DNA of 64,000 nt, taken from Pseudalkalibacillus sp045920555 (lineage in GTDB: Bacteria > Bacillota > Bacilli > Bacillales > Fictibacillaceae). Of this stretch, positions 25,904 to 34,167 are shown in pieces. The position numbers and the translations under genes are program-made. Position 1 is the stretch's first letter. Each line of letters begins with the position of its first letter. The notes beneath the pieces are model-generated. The model saw only the letters and a program-made list of their open reading frames with translations, had not been told where the DNA came from and searched no databases. Where the stretch lies: positions 930,001-994,000 of the forward strand of contig NZ_CP174509.1 in NCBI RefSeq assembly GCF_045920555.1, read 5' to 3'.

Positions 25904-27021
25904 TATATATTTGACTTTTTCACTGTGAAATCTTCTTTTGGATAATAGGCATCTTTTACAAGGATGTTTGGACCGAGGCATTTGACGGACGGGCAGTGGC
26001 AATTGACGCTACGCGCAAGCTGACTTTTTGACCATTTGTCATAGACATCCTGCAACCGATCCGTCTGGATGTTTCCAAGTGGAGGGGCATCACCGAAATC
26101 GGTTACGATGACATTCCCGTCAAAAATATTGACATTCAAGCGGGATCGGCCATCAGGATCATTCCTGACAGTCACGTTCTTTTCATTGTACAACCGTTTC
26201 AACAACCTGAGGTCATCTTCATTTTCGCTGCAAGCGTAGAACGGTAATGTACCGAACAGCATCCATGTGTTTATATCCCTTGCGTCCAAAAGTCGATGTA
26301 TTCCCTCACGGATTTCTGGAAGAGTCGCTGCTTCCAAGCCGCTTGCAAAATCGCTAGGATACATCGGGTGGACTTCATGCCGCTGGCAGCCCATATCGAC
26401 AATCTGCTTATGAATTGATTCAAGGTGCGGTAATGTCCGTGTGTTCAGCATCGTCTCCGCAGATACGATCACTCCTTCAGCCGTGAGTGCTCTTGCATTT
26501 TCAACCATTCTTTGAAAGTACTGTTCTCGTTGACGAAGGTTCGGCTTTTTCTTCATCATTGCAAATCCGATTACATTAAAATCATCAATTGATCCATAGT
26601 TATGAGAAATATGTAAAACATCAAGATAAGGTGTAATTAATTCATAGCGTTTCAAATCTAGAGTCAGATTTGAATTGATCTGAGTGCGAACACCTCTTTC
26701 GTGTGCATAACGAAGCAGCGGAACGACGTATTCTTTAACAGATTTCAGGGATAACATCGGTTCTCCGCCGGTTATACTGATCGAACGGAGATGTGGAATC
26801 TCCTCAAGTCGACTCAGCATCAATTCGATCGGAAGGGCATCAGGGTCTTGCGGTTGCAAGGTATACCCGACCGCACAATGTTCACACCGCATGTTGCATA
26901 TCGTCGTAGTTGTAAACTCAATATTGCTCAACACTATTTTTCCATATTCAGTTACATCGAGATAAGCTTCCCATGGATCATTTTCCGGTGTGATCTTTGG
27001 TAAATGTGTTTCTTGTATCAT
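25903..27021 (-). CDS. yfkAB: Radical SAM / CxCxxxxC protein YfkAB
   Basis: Iron-sulfur enzyme, 372 aa. The SAM cluster motif is CNMRCEHC (CxxxCxxC) in FTTTTICNMRCEHCAVGYTL, and ISITGGEPML is the GGE motif that contacts SAM. A second cysteine motif, CHCPSVKC (CxCxxxxC), near the C-terminus defines the family. The radical reaction is unknown. The start at 27021 is chosen because AAAGGAG lies 8 bases upstream. It converges on the GNAT gene. Confidence 0.9.
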   Translation of the reverse strand: MIQETHLPKITPENDPWEAYLDVTEYGKIVLSNIEFTTTTICNMRCEHCAVGYTLQPQDPDALPIELMLSRLEEIPHLRSISITGGEPMLSLKSVKEYVVPLLRYAHERGVRTQINSNLTLDLKRYELITPYLDVLHISHNYGSIDDFNVIGFAMMKKKPNLRQREQYFQRMVENARALTAEGVIVSAETMLNTRTLPHLESIHKQIVDMGCQRHEVHPMYPSDFASGLEAATLPEIREGIHRLLDARDINTWMLFGTLPFYACSENEDDLRLLKRLYNEKNVTVRNDPDGRSRLNVNIFDGNVIVTDFGDAPPLGNIQTDRLQDVYDKWSKSQLARSVNCHCPSVKCLGPNILVKDAYYPKEDFTVKKSNI

Positions 27022-27102
27022 GAAAAGAACTCCTTTGATAACGTTAATTCTCTCCATACTATACCACGAACACTTTTATGAAATGGCGGTTACACAATAT
27101 TT

Positions 27103-27553
27103 TTATAATTTTCTGGTCATGACGATGCTGTTCTCTTCATAACCGAGACGTTTGTAAAGTGCAATCGCACCGATGTTCTGTCCAAAGACATGGAGTGCGA
27201 TTAGGTCTTTTGCCTGGTTATGCAACTCCTCTAATGTTTTGGTTCCATACCCCTTTTACGTTTTTCAGGGTCCATCCAAATTTCATAGATGAATACCTGG
27301 CGATCCTTTTCTTGATAGTTATACCAAAGTGCCCCGACAGTTTCGTCCGTCTTAACGTCCATCACATCATAAAAATATTGATTTTCAGTATGTAAGCCAT
27401 CTTTTAATAATTGTTATATTGTTTCGTTGCTCTTTCGGTAGCTGTTTCAATCGAAATGTCGTAATTCTTACTCATGTTGTCGCTGTATTCTTGAATTGAA
27501 CGACTGCGAAATTTCTCGTAATCTTCTTCAGTCATCGGTTTTAAACGGATCAT
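27103..27553 (-). pseudogene. GNAT acetyltransferase gene with two frameshifts
   Basis: Read from ATG 27553 the product starts MIRLKPMTEEDYEKFRSRSI, but hits a stop near codon 50. The next frame gives LLKDGLHTENQYFYDVMDV and the strand FIYEIWMDPEKRKRG, then a second base loss (GGTATGG for an expected GGTTATGG) throws it out before KTLEELHNQAKDLIALHVFG and the C-terminal LYKRLGYEENSIVMTRKL. Restoring one base at each site gives a complete 150-residue GNAT ending at 27103. An old or recent pseudogene, or base-call errors. Confidence 0.78.
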
Positions 27554-27672
27554 AGTTCTCCTTTTTCATCAGATTACCATATTTTGTGAATAGCGGGAAG
27601 ATTCTGAAGCATCCTGTTCGTGTAATCCTGAGAATGTATGCAATAATAAGAAGAAAAGGAGGAGGGTATCCA

Positions 27673-28662
27673 ATGAAAGCGATCGTACATACAAATGCAA
27701 AAGGAATGGAAGGTTTGAAAGTACAGTCATTCGAGTCTCCTGTTTTAAAAGAGGGAGAGGTAAAAGTCCAGTTGAAAGCTGCTGGCTTGAATCATAGGGA
27801 CCTGTTCGTTTTACATCGTCATGGGGAAGACGAAGCTCCATTTGTAGTCGGGTCAGATGGAGCAGGGATCGTGACAGAAATCGGTTCAGGTGTTACTGGC
27901 GTATCAGTCGGAGACGAAGTGGTGATCAACCCAGGGCTTGGATGGGAAAAGAATTCATCAGCGCCGCCCGAGGGATTTGAAATCCTTGGGTATCCATCCA
28001 ATGGTACGTTTGCTGAGGAAGTTGCTGTTCCAGCAGAACACGTGGAACCAAAACCAGAGCACCTGAGCTGGGAAGAGGCTGGTGTATTGCCCCTTGCTGC
28101 CTTGACAGCTTATCGTGCCCTTTTTACAAGAGGTAAAATCGAAGAGGGACAGCACGTGTTGCTTCCAGGAGTCGGAAGCGGAGTCATCACCTTCATCCTC
28201 CAGTATGCTAAGGCGGTCGGCGCAAAAGTGACGGTCACTTCCAGAAGTGAAGAGAAACGTAGCCAAGCGTTAAAACTCGGAGCGGATGATGCAATCGACA
28301 GTGAATCAGACTGGGATGAAGTGATGAACGGTGAAAAAGTGGATCTGGTCATTGAGAGTGTAGGAGCAGCCACTTTCCAAAAATCGTTCGAACAAGTGAA
28401 ACCAGGGGGGACAGTGGTGACGTTCGGCGCCTCTGCTGGTGATGAAATCTCGCTCAACATCCGCAATTTCTTTTATGGTCAGTACAATTTGTTAGGCTCG
28501 ACCATGGGAAGTCACGAAGAATTCAAAGAAATGCTAGAGTTCATCAAAAAGAACAACATCAAACCGGTGATGGATCAAACCTTTCCATTGGAAGAAGCAA
28601 ATGAAGCATTCAAAAGATTGGAAGAAGCAAAGCAGTTTGGGAAAATAGCCTTCATTTTATAA
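27673..28662 (+). CDS. Zinc-independent MDR-type oxidoreductase (quinone oxidoreductase / alcohol dehydrogenase family)
   Basis: 329 aa with the GroES-like N-terminal half (KAAGLNHRDLFVLHRHG, GSDGAGIVTEIGSGV) and a Rossmann half with VLLPGVGSGVITFILQYAK. The zinc-ligand cysteines of classical alcohol dehydrogenases are absent, so it resembles NADPH-dependent quinone or enoyl reductases. Start ATG 27673 follows AAAAGGAGGAGGG. Single-gene unit with a terminator at 28699. Confidence 0.87.
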   Translation: MKAIVHTNAKGMEGLKVQSFESPVLKEGEVKVQLKAAGLNHRDLFVLHRHGEDEAPFVVGSDGAGIVTEIGSGVTGVSVGDEVVINPGLGWEKNSSAPPEGFEILGYPSNGTFAEEVAVPAEHVEPKPEHLSWEEAGVLPLAALTAYRALFTRGKIEEGQHVLLPGVGSGVITFILQYAKAVGAKVTVTSRSEEKRSQALKLGADDAIDSESDWDEVMNGEKVDLVIESVGAATFQKSFEQVKPGGTVVTFGASAGDEISLNIRNFFYGQYNLLGSTMGSHEEFKEMLEFIKKNNIKPVMDQTFPLEEANEAFKRLEEAKQFGKIAFIL

Positions 28663-28698
28663 AGTGGATGCTAATAAAGGAATAATAGCACCAAAACG

Positions 28699-28747
28699 AA
28701 AAAAGGATTGAACGTTTATAACCGAAAGGGGCGTTCAATCCTTTTTA
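28699..28747. terminator. Bidirectional terminator
   Basis: AAAAGGATTGAACG and CGTTCAATCCTTTTT form a 14-base perfect stem around a 16-base loop. It serves the oxidoreductase gene and the small minus-strand gene. Confidence 0.9.
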
Positions 28748-28750
28748 ATG

Positions 28751-28855
28751 TTAGTTTGCCAACATGTTCCAAAACGAGAGAGCTACAAAGATAAAAGCCA
28801 TAACAGCGATTGTTCCAGCCAGTAACGGACGAAAAAGATTCATGAATGTGTTCAT
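28751..28855 (-). CDS. Tiny membrane protein, 34 aa
   Basis: Too short for normal gene finders. It has a single hydrophobic helix (residues 10-28, LLAGTIAVMAFIFVALSF) after MNTFMNLFRP. An AAAGGGG site stands 10 bases before ATG 28855, and a strong terminator follows its stop. The combination of site, helix and terminator makes it likely real. Function unknown. Confidence 0.6.
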   Translation of the reverse strand: MNTFMNLFRPLLAGTIAVMAFIFVALSFWNMLAN

Positions 28856-29013
28856 ATGTAATCTACCCCTTTAAAAAGTTTCTTTATCTATATAGACGAA
28901 GAAAGTGAGAGGAAGTTTCATTTTTATTACGAATATTACATAAACGTTACGAAAGGACTAGGATTTTCTTGGAATACTAGTCAAAAAAAACTATAAATTT
29001 TTTTATTTTTTAA
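28856..29013. other. AT-rich leader without gene
   Basis: No coding signal. It carries AT-rich upstream sequence for the small minus-strand gene and for the sigma-B-type promoter at 29014. Confidence 0.3.
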
Positions 29014-29038
29014 GTTTAAAAAGTTATGAAGGGGGTAT
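29014..29038 (+). promoter_or_regulatory. Sigma-B-type promoter
   Basis: GTTTAA at 29014-29019, 13-base spacer, GGGTAT at 29033-29038. This matches the B. subtilis sigma-B consensus GTTTAA-N13-15-GGGTAT exactly. The transcript would begin near 29045. Confidence 0.72.
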
Positions 29039-29044
29039 CATTAT

Positions 29045-29110
29045 ACTAACAACCTTTTATCCCCCTAACCCCTAAGAGAAAACCTTTTCCGAATTCGGAA
29101 GGGGTTTTTT
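29045..29110 (+). ncRNA. Candidate sigma-B-dependent small RNA, about 65-70 nt
   Basis: Directly downstream of the sigma-B-type promoter. A single-stranded C-rich stretch ATCCCCCTAACCCCTAAG (29059-29076) is followed by an intrinsic terminator (AACC..TTCCGAATTCGGAA..GGTT, T6, ending 29110). No reading frame with a site fits the interval. The C-rich seed resembles Gram-positive sRNAs that block Shine-Dalgarno sequences. Confidence 0.6.
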
Positions 29111-29175
29111 CGTGCTTTGAACAAGAGTGATTCATTTATCTTTATCGGATTTCCTCAATGAGCAGAGTCAGTTTA

Positions 29176-29310
29176 TCATTCATCACGGTCACTTTTTTGT
29201 TTCTGTTTCATAAAGGATATAAAACTGAAAAGTGTATAGATTACTAAGATGAACAAACCGAGTAAAAGAATAAGATACAAAATTGCGAAAATCGAAAAAT
29301 GCATATTCAT
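29176..29310 (-). CDS. Small membrane protein, 44 aa
   Basis: MNMHFSIFAILYLILLLGLF forms one helix to about residue 30, followed by a short basic tail ending KQKSDRDE. AAGGAGGGGG lies 6 bases upstream of ATG 29310. The topology resembles small accessory or toxin-like membrane peptides, but I do not recognise the family. It lies between a sigma-B-type sRNA and another small membrane gene. Confidence 0.62.
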   Translation of the reverse strand: MNMHFSIFAILYLILLLGLFILVIYTLFSFISFMKQKQKSDRDE

Positions 29311-29402
29311 CTATGCCCCCTCCTTATATTTTTTTGTAACAGAATTCCCCAATGATAGATGTAAAAAAACGATGAACACATTATGTTTCATCGCTTTTAT
29401 TC

Positions 29403-29699
29403 TTAAACGTATTTTGTCATTACCCGCAGCATGAAGACAGAAGATAATGAAACCAGTACACCAAAGACAATCCAAGCATATATTCCGATTAACTGGGATA
29501 AGAAAGCCGGGAGGAATATCATTACGCCGATTACCATCACATACAGACCGGCTGATTTTGCAAGGCCTTCTTTATCAGCGATCGAACTTTCATCATATTG
29601 TTTTATAAGGAATATGGATTTTTTCAACCAGAATCCTGCCCCTAAAAGAATCAAACTGCTTCCTATCAATAAAACAGCAATAAGTTGTTTTGTAACCAT
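29403..29699 (-). CDS. Small membrane protein, DUF3784-like (98 aa)
   Basis: Three hydrophobic segments (4-24, 50-68, 74-92) with an intermediate polar loop QYDESSIADKEGLAKS similar to the pattern of DUF3784 proteins (a motif before the second helix). GAGGGTGGG lies 6-8 bases upstream. Function unknown. Confidence 0.62.
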   Translation of the reverse strand: MVTKQLIAVLLIGSSLILLGAGFWLKKSIFLIKQYDESSIADKEGLAKSAGLYVMVIGVMIFLPAFLSQLIGIYAWIVFGVLVSLSSVFMLRVMTKYV

Positions 29700-29836
29700 T
29701 CTTTGCCCACCCTCATAAGTTATCTGATTACTACTTTACAAAAGGATAGGCAAGGTTGTAAACGGTTTTTCAAACGAGCCGTGGGTTATCAACTTGAAAG
29801 ACAGGGTAAGAAGGATTACAAAGGAGGTGCAGGGTA

Positions 29837-30022
29837 ATGTGGATGCTGGTTCTGATCCCGCTTTTGATTGTGCTGATTGTGGCAATCTACTATGAATATA
29901 GGAATAAGAAGAAGGCTTATATCCACTTGAATTCCCATGAACACCTGGAACAATCATCACAGGCTAAAATGACAGAACATCGTCATTCAGGTGGTGGGGG
30001 AAGTGAACCACCACCAACATGA
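29837..30022 (+). CDS. Small membrane protein, 61 aa
   Basis: An N-terminal helix (2-19, WMLVLIPLLIVLIVAIYY) followed by a basic, His-rich tail (SHEHLEQSSQAKMTEHRHSG, ending GGGGSEPPPT). AAAGGAGGTG stands 7 bases before ATG 29837, and a long-loop terminator follows at 30040. The His residues could bind metal, but this is only a pattern. Confidence 0.65.
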   Translation: MWMLVLIPLLIVLIVAIYYEYRNKKKAYIHLNSHEHLEQSSQAKMTEHRHSGGGGSEPPPT

Positions 30023-30039
30023 TCACTTGAAAGATATTA

Positions 30040-30100
30040 GAGCCAAACGCTCAGAATCATTCATACGCACTGTTGAAGATTTTGGGATGTTTGGCTTTTC
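30040..30100 (+). terminator. Intrinsic terminator
   Basis: AGCCAAAC (30040-30047) pairs with GTTTGGCT (30088-30095), followed by TTTTCG; the loop is long (40 bases). Confidence 0.6.
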
Positions 30101-30217
30101 GTTTGTACTCGATTGATTTATACTTAAATACATATTTTGAATACATATTTTCCCTGCTGGAATTGATTGTATTTTGATACATGCTAAAAAGGATGTTGGA
30201 CAAGGGGGGATATTTGC

Positions 30218-31096
30218 ATGAATCAAACAGGCCTTGTATTAGAAGGCGGCGGTATGCGAGGAGTTTATACAGCAGGAGTCTTGGAATATTTTATGGAACA
30301 GGATTTCTACCCGCCTTATGTGATCGGGGTTTCAGCCGGTGCTTGCAATGCGGCTTCATATTTGTCCAGACAATTTGGACGTAATAAAAAGGTGACGATC
30401 GGCTTTGCTAAACATCCGGATTATATATCATGGAAGAACTTATTGTGGAAACGACAGCTTTTCGGTATGGACCTGATTTTTGATGAAATACCGAATAAAC
30501 TTGTCCCGTTTGACTATCAGAAGTTACATGAAGCGGAGGAAAGGTTCGTCATCGGAACGACAGATTGTATAACTGGTGAATCGGTATATTTTGAAAAATC
30601 GGAGTACAAAGATCAGATTCTGCCTATCCTGCGGGCTTCCAGCTCTTTACCGTTCATGGCCCCAGTCATCGAGATGGAGAACCGCTGTTTGATGGATGGA
30701 GGGATTTCGGACCCGATTCCGATCAGAAAATCTGAACAAGACGGTAATAAGAAAAACATATTGATTTTGACAAGGAACGATGGATATATAAAACAACCCT
30801 CACGAATGAATTGGCTGACAAAAAGGTTTTATCAGACATATGAAGGGCTTATCAATAAAATGGATACAAGGTTTCAGGTTTACAATGAAACGATTTCCTA
30901 TATAAAAGAGAAGGAAAAAGCAGGCGATGTGTATGTCATTCGTCCGACGGAGCCTCTTAAGGTTAGTCGGATTGAGCGGAATCCTCTTAAGCTGACTGCG
31001 CTTTACGATCAAGGATATCAGGATGCTGAAAAACATTTCAGTTCTATAAAAGAATGGCTTGGTACGACTGAAAAAACAATGGAAGTCACAAGTTGA
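30218..31096 (+). CDS. Patatin-like phospholipase family protein
   Basis: Predicted cytoplasmic lipid acyl hydrolase, 292 aa. The oxyanion motif LEGGGMRGVYTAGVLEYF, the nucleophile GVSAGACNAASY (GxSxG) and the dyad Asp in LMDGGISDPIPI are all in place. GGGGGG precedes ATG 30218. It is one gene, and its product resembles E. coli YjjU-type proteins. Immediately after its stop a MITE-like element begins. Confidence 0.88.
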   Translation: MNQTGLVLEGGGMRGVYTAGVLEYFMEQDFYPPYVIGVSAGACNAASYLSRQFGRNKKVTIGFAKHPDYISWKNLLWKRQLFGMDLIFDEIPNKLVPFDYQKLHEAEERFVIGTTDCITGESVYFEKSEYKDQILPILRASSSLPFMAPVIEMENRCLMDGGISDPIPIRKSEQDGNKKNILILTRNDGYIKQPSRMNWLTKRFYQTYEGLINKMDTRFQVYNETISYIKEKEKAGDVYVIRPTEPLKVSRIERNPLKLTALYDQGYQDAEKHFSSIKEWLGTTEKTMEVTS

Positions 31097-31104
31097 CAAT
31101 CATA

Positions 31105-31665
31105 AGGCCATGTTAAAAACCTGTTATTGATTTTGCAATTTTTCTTTAAACGAATTTCACGAAACTCCTTCGGGAAAAGCGAACAGGCAAGACACCGCAA
31201 TAAAAGGATCTTCGACTATAATAATGAACTTCGACTAAATACCACCACGTCCTGCGCCTGCGGTTACTCGGCGCAAAACTACAAGGATGGAATATAAGTC
31301 CATGGTCTTGTGGTGAACGTCGAAGCTAGCATAAGGAAAGCTTCTAAGAATTCTCATCGCAGACACGAAAATGATTTCATTTTTGTGTTGACATCCTGTG
31401 CAAGTGAGCGAGAAGGCTTGCTGAATTAGGCTAATTCAGAGAAGTAATGTCTAGCTCAGCGACCAGTCACTTGGATTACTTCAGACTTCCTGTGGTGGCA
31501 ACACACTGATTTAACATCTTATGTGTGAGCCCACTTAGAACCGAACTTTGTTTGGTTCGAGTCTCCTCGTCAGTCTTCCAGTGGCCTACGTGACTAAGCG
31601 TGTCGCTTCTGCTTTTCTTAAGCCCGCGGAAAGAGTGAATTTCGCCAATGAAGAATAACAGAGCC
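31105..31665. mobile_element. MITE-like element copy 3 with a 400-bp internal insertion
   Basis: Left end AGGCCATGTTAAAAACCTGT and right end AATAACAGAGCC match the family ends. The core is split: GAATTTCACGAAACTCC at about 31146-31162 on the left and GCCCGCGGAAAGAGTGAATTTCG at about 31622-31644 on the right. The flanks AATCATA (31098-31104) and AATTATA (31666-31672) look like a 7-base target duplication with one change. The inserted part (31206-31617) has no convincing gene; 31430-31640 matches the reverse complement of 47865-48120. Confidence 0.65.
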
Positions 31666-31704
31666 AATTATAAAATATGATGATAAAAAAATTTCGAAAA
31701 ATAG

Positions 31705-31729
31705 GTTATGTTTGTCGAAATAAGGGTAT
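31705..31729 (+). promoter_or_regulatory. Possible sigma-B-type promoter of the RsbR-type gene
   Basis: GTTA at 31705 (consensus GTTT), then GGGTAT at 31724-31729, 38 bases before the 31767 start. Weaker than the 29014 site. Confidence 0.35.
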
Positions 31730-31766
31730 AGAGTACATGTTAAACATTTTCTCAGGGGGTTTGGTA

Positions 31767-32711
31767 ATGAGTATTACTGCAGTATCTGAAACAATATTAG
31801 TCGAAAAAGAAGAGATTGCCGAAAATACCAAAGCCATTTTTACAGAAAAGACAGGACAAACTATGAATGAGCAGGTCCGCAAGGATTATATTTTGCTGGC
31901 TGAGTTTGTCGCACAAGGACTAACAGCTGAAGATACAACAAAGAAAAATGACTTTATTAAAGAATGGGCTGAAAAAGCCAGAGAGAATTCTCTACAGGAA
32001 AATAGTCCATTTGATTATTCAGTTCAACGTTTTCAAATTTTTAAGGATTTAATCTGGGAAGTCTTCGAAAACAAAATCGATGAAGTGTTCTTGACTGGTA
32101 AAGAACTGCTGATTGCCATCCGTAAAGCGGAATCCATAATCGACAAAGCAGCCTACGAATTTGTCAATACACTGATTGGAAACTTCGAGAAACAGGTGAT
32201 CGAATTTGAGAAGTCGATGAAGAATGACAAACAATTAATTGCGGACTTATCAGTACCGATCATCCCATCTATCGTGCCTAACACGATTCTGGTTCCGATT
32301 GTCGGATTGCTCACAAATGAACGGTTTGAAATTTTAAGGGAAAAATTACTGCATAACGTGTCTGATCATGGAGCAGAATCGATCGTCTGTGACTTTACCG
32401 GAGCAGTCATACCTGATAACGGAAATTTTCAAATGGATGATCTGGCCCACCAGATTGAACAAATTACAAAAGCTCTCTCTTTAATGGGAGTTGAAATCAT
32501 TTATGTAGGCTTTTCCTCCAGACTTGTTCAAGAAATTGTCAGATCAGGTGTCAAGATTGACGCTGAAACATTTTCTACTTTCCGGACAGGCTTGAAATAT
32601 CTTGCTAACCAGAAGAAATGGAATTTTAACGTAGATTATTTAGATGAAGAGGAAGAGGAAAGTAAGGATGAAGCCAAAAAAGAAGAGGACATGGCTTCAA
32701 GCATGAGTTGA
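31767..32711 (+). CDS. RsbR-type STAS protein (stressosome-like)
   Basis: 314 aa. The C-terminal STAS domain (about 180-290: IVPIVGLLTNERFEILREKL, then SIVCDFTGAV) resembles RsbR paralogues of the sigma-B stressosome, whose N-terminal half (30-150) is a helical non-heme-globin-like sensor. A conserved Thr/Ser phosphosite pattern cannot be confirmed by eye. The start at 31767 has CAGGGGG 8 bases upstream. A possible sigma-B promoter lies before it, as do other stress genes in B. subtilis. The C-terminal tail is very acidic (DEEEEESKDEAKKEEDM). Confidence 0.8.
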   Translation: MSITAVSETILVEKEEIAENTKAIFTEKTGQTMNEQVRKDYILLAEFVAQGLTAEDTTKKNDFIKEWAEKARENSLQENSPFDYSVQRFQIFKDLIWEVFENKIDEVFLTGKELLIAIRKAESIIDKAAYEFVNTLIGNFEKQVIEFEKSMKNDKQLIADLSVPIIPSIVPNTILVPIVGLLTNERFEILREKLLHNVSDHGAESIVCDFTGAVIPDNGNFQMDDLAHQIEQITKALSLMGVEIIYVGFSSRLVQEIVRSGVKIDAETFSTFRTGLKYLANQKKWNFNVDYLDEEEEESKDEAKKEEDMASSMS

Positions 32712-32738
32712 AAAACTTGAAAGATATTTAAGTCTTCC

Positions 32739-32771
32739 AAAAAATCTCCCTATCAGAAGGGAGGTTTTTTG
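32739..32771 (+). terminator. Intrinsic terminator
   Basis: AAAAAATCTCCCT, six bases, AGGGAGGTTTTTT after the RsbR-type gene. Confidence 0.88.
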
Positions 32772-32833
32772 TATTTGACATGATAGATGGAATTGATAAG
32801 AATAGAGTTAGTAAATAGTTAGGAGGAAAAGGA

Positions 32834-33544
32834 ATGGCTAAGAAAAAGAAAACAGTATATAAGCCGCCTAAAAAGAACAACAAAGGATTTATAATTGTGA
32901 TAGCCAGCATTTTTATATTGGCAGCCGTCTTGTTGTTCTTCATCAGTAATCAGGAGGGGAAGCAACCAAACACCGGCACTGACCAAGCGAATCAAGAAAT
33001 TGATGTGGCTTACGAAGGACAGCCGACTGTAGGCGAAGAGGATGCTCCAGTCAAGATTGTAGAGTTCTTCGATTTCAAGTGTCCACATTGTGCCGATTTT
33101 GCAGAACAGATCTATCCTCAGATCAAAGCTGATTATATTGATACAGGTAAAGCTCAAATGACATTCATAAATAAACCGTTCATGGGGGCTGATTCGTTCA
33201 CTGCTGCTTTGGTAGGCGAAGCGGTTTATGCTCAAAAACCGGATGCATTCATGGAGTATTATGACCTCGTACTTGAGAACCAGGGGGATCCGAATGAAGC
33301 CTGGGCAAGTGAAGAATTTCTGATCGGTCTCGTGGAGGATAACATGAAGGATATCGATATCGCCCAGTTAAAAACAGATATCGAAGACCCAGCGATCAAA
33401 GAAAAAGTTGAACAAGACCGTGAAGAGAGCAGTGCAGTAGAAAGTACTCCGACGATTCTCGTAAATGGCAAATTGGTCAATCTCGATTATCAAAGTGGAA
33501 TAAAGCCTGCGATTGAAGAGGCTTTGGAAGAAGCAAATGAGTAA
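32834..33544 (+). CDS. bdbD: Thiol-disulfide oxidoreductase, BdbD
   Basis: DsbA-type oxidase anchored outside the membrane; introduces disulfides in secreted proteins. 236 aa. Basic start MAKKKKTVYKPPKKNNKG, one membrane helix (18-40), a Thr-rich linker, then thioredoxin fold with CxxC in FDFKCPHCADFA and the cis-proline loop SSAVESTPTILVNGK. AGGAGGAAAAGG precedes ATG 32834. The stop overlaps bdbC by 8 bases, so the two are coupled. Confidence 0.92.
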   Translation: MAKKKKTVYKPPKKNNKGFIIVIASIFILAAVLLFFISNQEGKQPNTGTDQANQEIDVAYEGQPTVGEEDAPVKIVEFFDFKCPHCADFAEQIYPQIKADYIDTGKAQMTFINKPFMGADSFTAALVGEAVYAQKPDAFMEYYDLVLENQGDPNEAWASEEFLIGLVEDNMKDIDIAQLKTDIEDPAIKEKVEQDREESSAVESTPTILVNGKLVNLDYQSGIKPAIEEALEEANE

Positions 33545-33947
33545 CAAACGGGTAGGCATTGCTTGGATTATTTCTTTAACTGCATTTCTGGGGAGCCTCT
33601 ATTTCAGTGAGATAGCTGGATTTGTGCCTTGTGAATTTTGTTGGTATCAAAGGATTTTGATGTATCCATTAGCAATCATACTCGGAATAGGGTGGTATTT
33701 GGAGGATCGCAGACTGCCGTATTACGTATTGCCATTCAGCATCATTGGCGTATGTGTCTCGACCTTTCATTATCTTCATCAAAAAACAGAGTGGTTTTCA
33801 CAAGCTGTCCAATGTACAGAGGGAGTACCCTGCTCAGGCGAGTATATCAACTGGCTTGGGTTCATAACCATCCCTTTCCTGGCGTTGACCGCGTTTTTAT
33901 CGATCACCGTATTGATGATCACTATGTTAAAAAAAGTAGATCAATGA
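33537..33947 (+). CDS. bdbC: Disulfide oxidoreductase, BdbC (DsbB-like)
   Basis: Membrane quinone-linked oxidase that reoxidises BdbD. 136 aa, four membrane segments, and two cysteine pairs in FVPCEFCWYQRILMYP and VQCTEGVPCSGEYI. Start ATG 33537 lies within the last codons of bdbD (ATGAGTAA overlap). Together they form the standard two-gene disulfide system, useful for a genome that exports many Cys-containing proteins. Confidence 0.95.
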   Translation: MSNKRVGIAWIISLTAFLGSLYFSEIAGFVPCEFCWYQRILMYPLAIILGIGWYLEDRRLPYYVLPFSIIGVCVSTFHYLHQKTEWFSQAVQCTEGVPCSGEYINWLGFITIPFLALTAFLSITVLMITMLKKVDQ

Positions 33948-33948
33948 T

Positions 33949-33976
33949 GAGAGCTTTATAGGGCTCTCTTTTTTGC
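33949..33976 (+). terminator. Intrinsic terminator
   Basis: GAGAGC, eight bases, GCTCTC, TTTTTT after bdbC. Confidence 0.8.
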
Positions 33977-34027
33977 ACTTAATGTTAGGGTAATATACTT
34001 TCTTCAGTATAAACGCAACTAAGGCTC

Positions 34028-34075
34028 ATCCTTCACCACAAAGGCTTGGCATTGCCAAGTTTTCTATATAGCGCA
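34028..34075 (+). repeat. Short hairpin repeat, copy b
   Basis: ATCCTTCACCACAAAGGC, then TTGGCATTGCCAAGTTTTCT. The centre CTTGGC/GCCAAG is a perfect hairpin. It is nearly identical in plan to 17978-18022. Each stands about 70-90 bases before a gene start. Confidence 0.5.
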
Positions 34076-34167
34076 AGTGTATTCTTCGAGTCACAATGTT
34101 TGTTCAAATTGTATCGTTTGGATACCATAAAGGAAGTGATGAACTAAAGAAGTTAGGGTGGAATGTG

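Noticed and set aside
29249..29434. 61-codon plus-strand frame near 29.3 kb
   Set aside because: No site; it is antisense to a better-supported 44-aa membrane protein.
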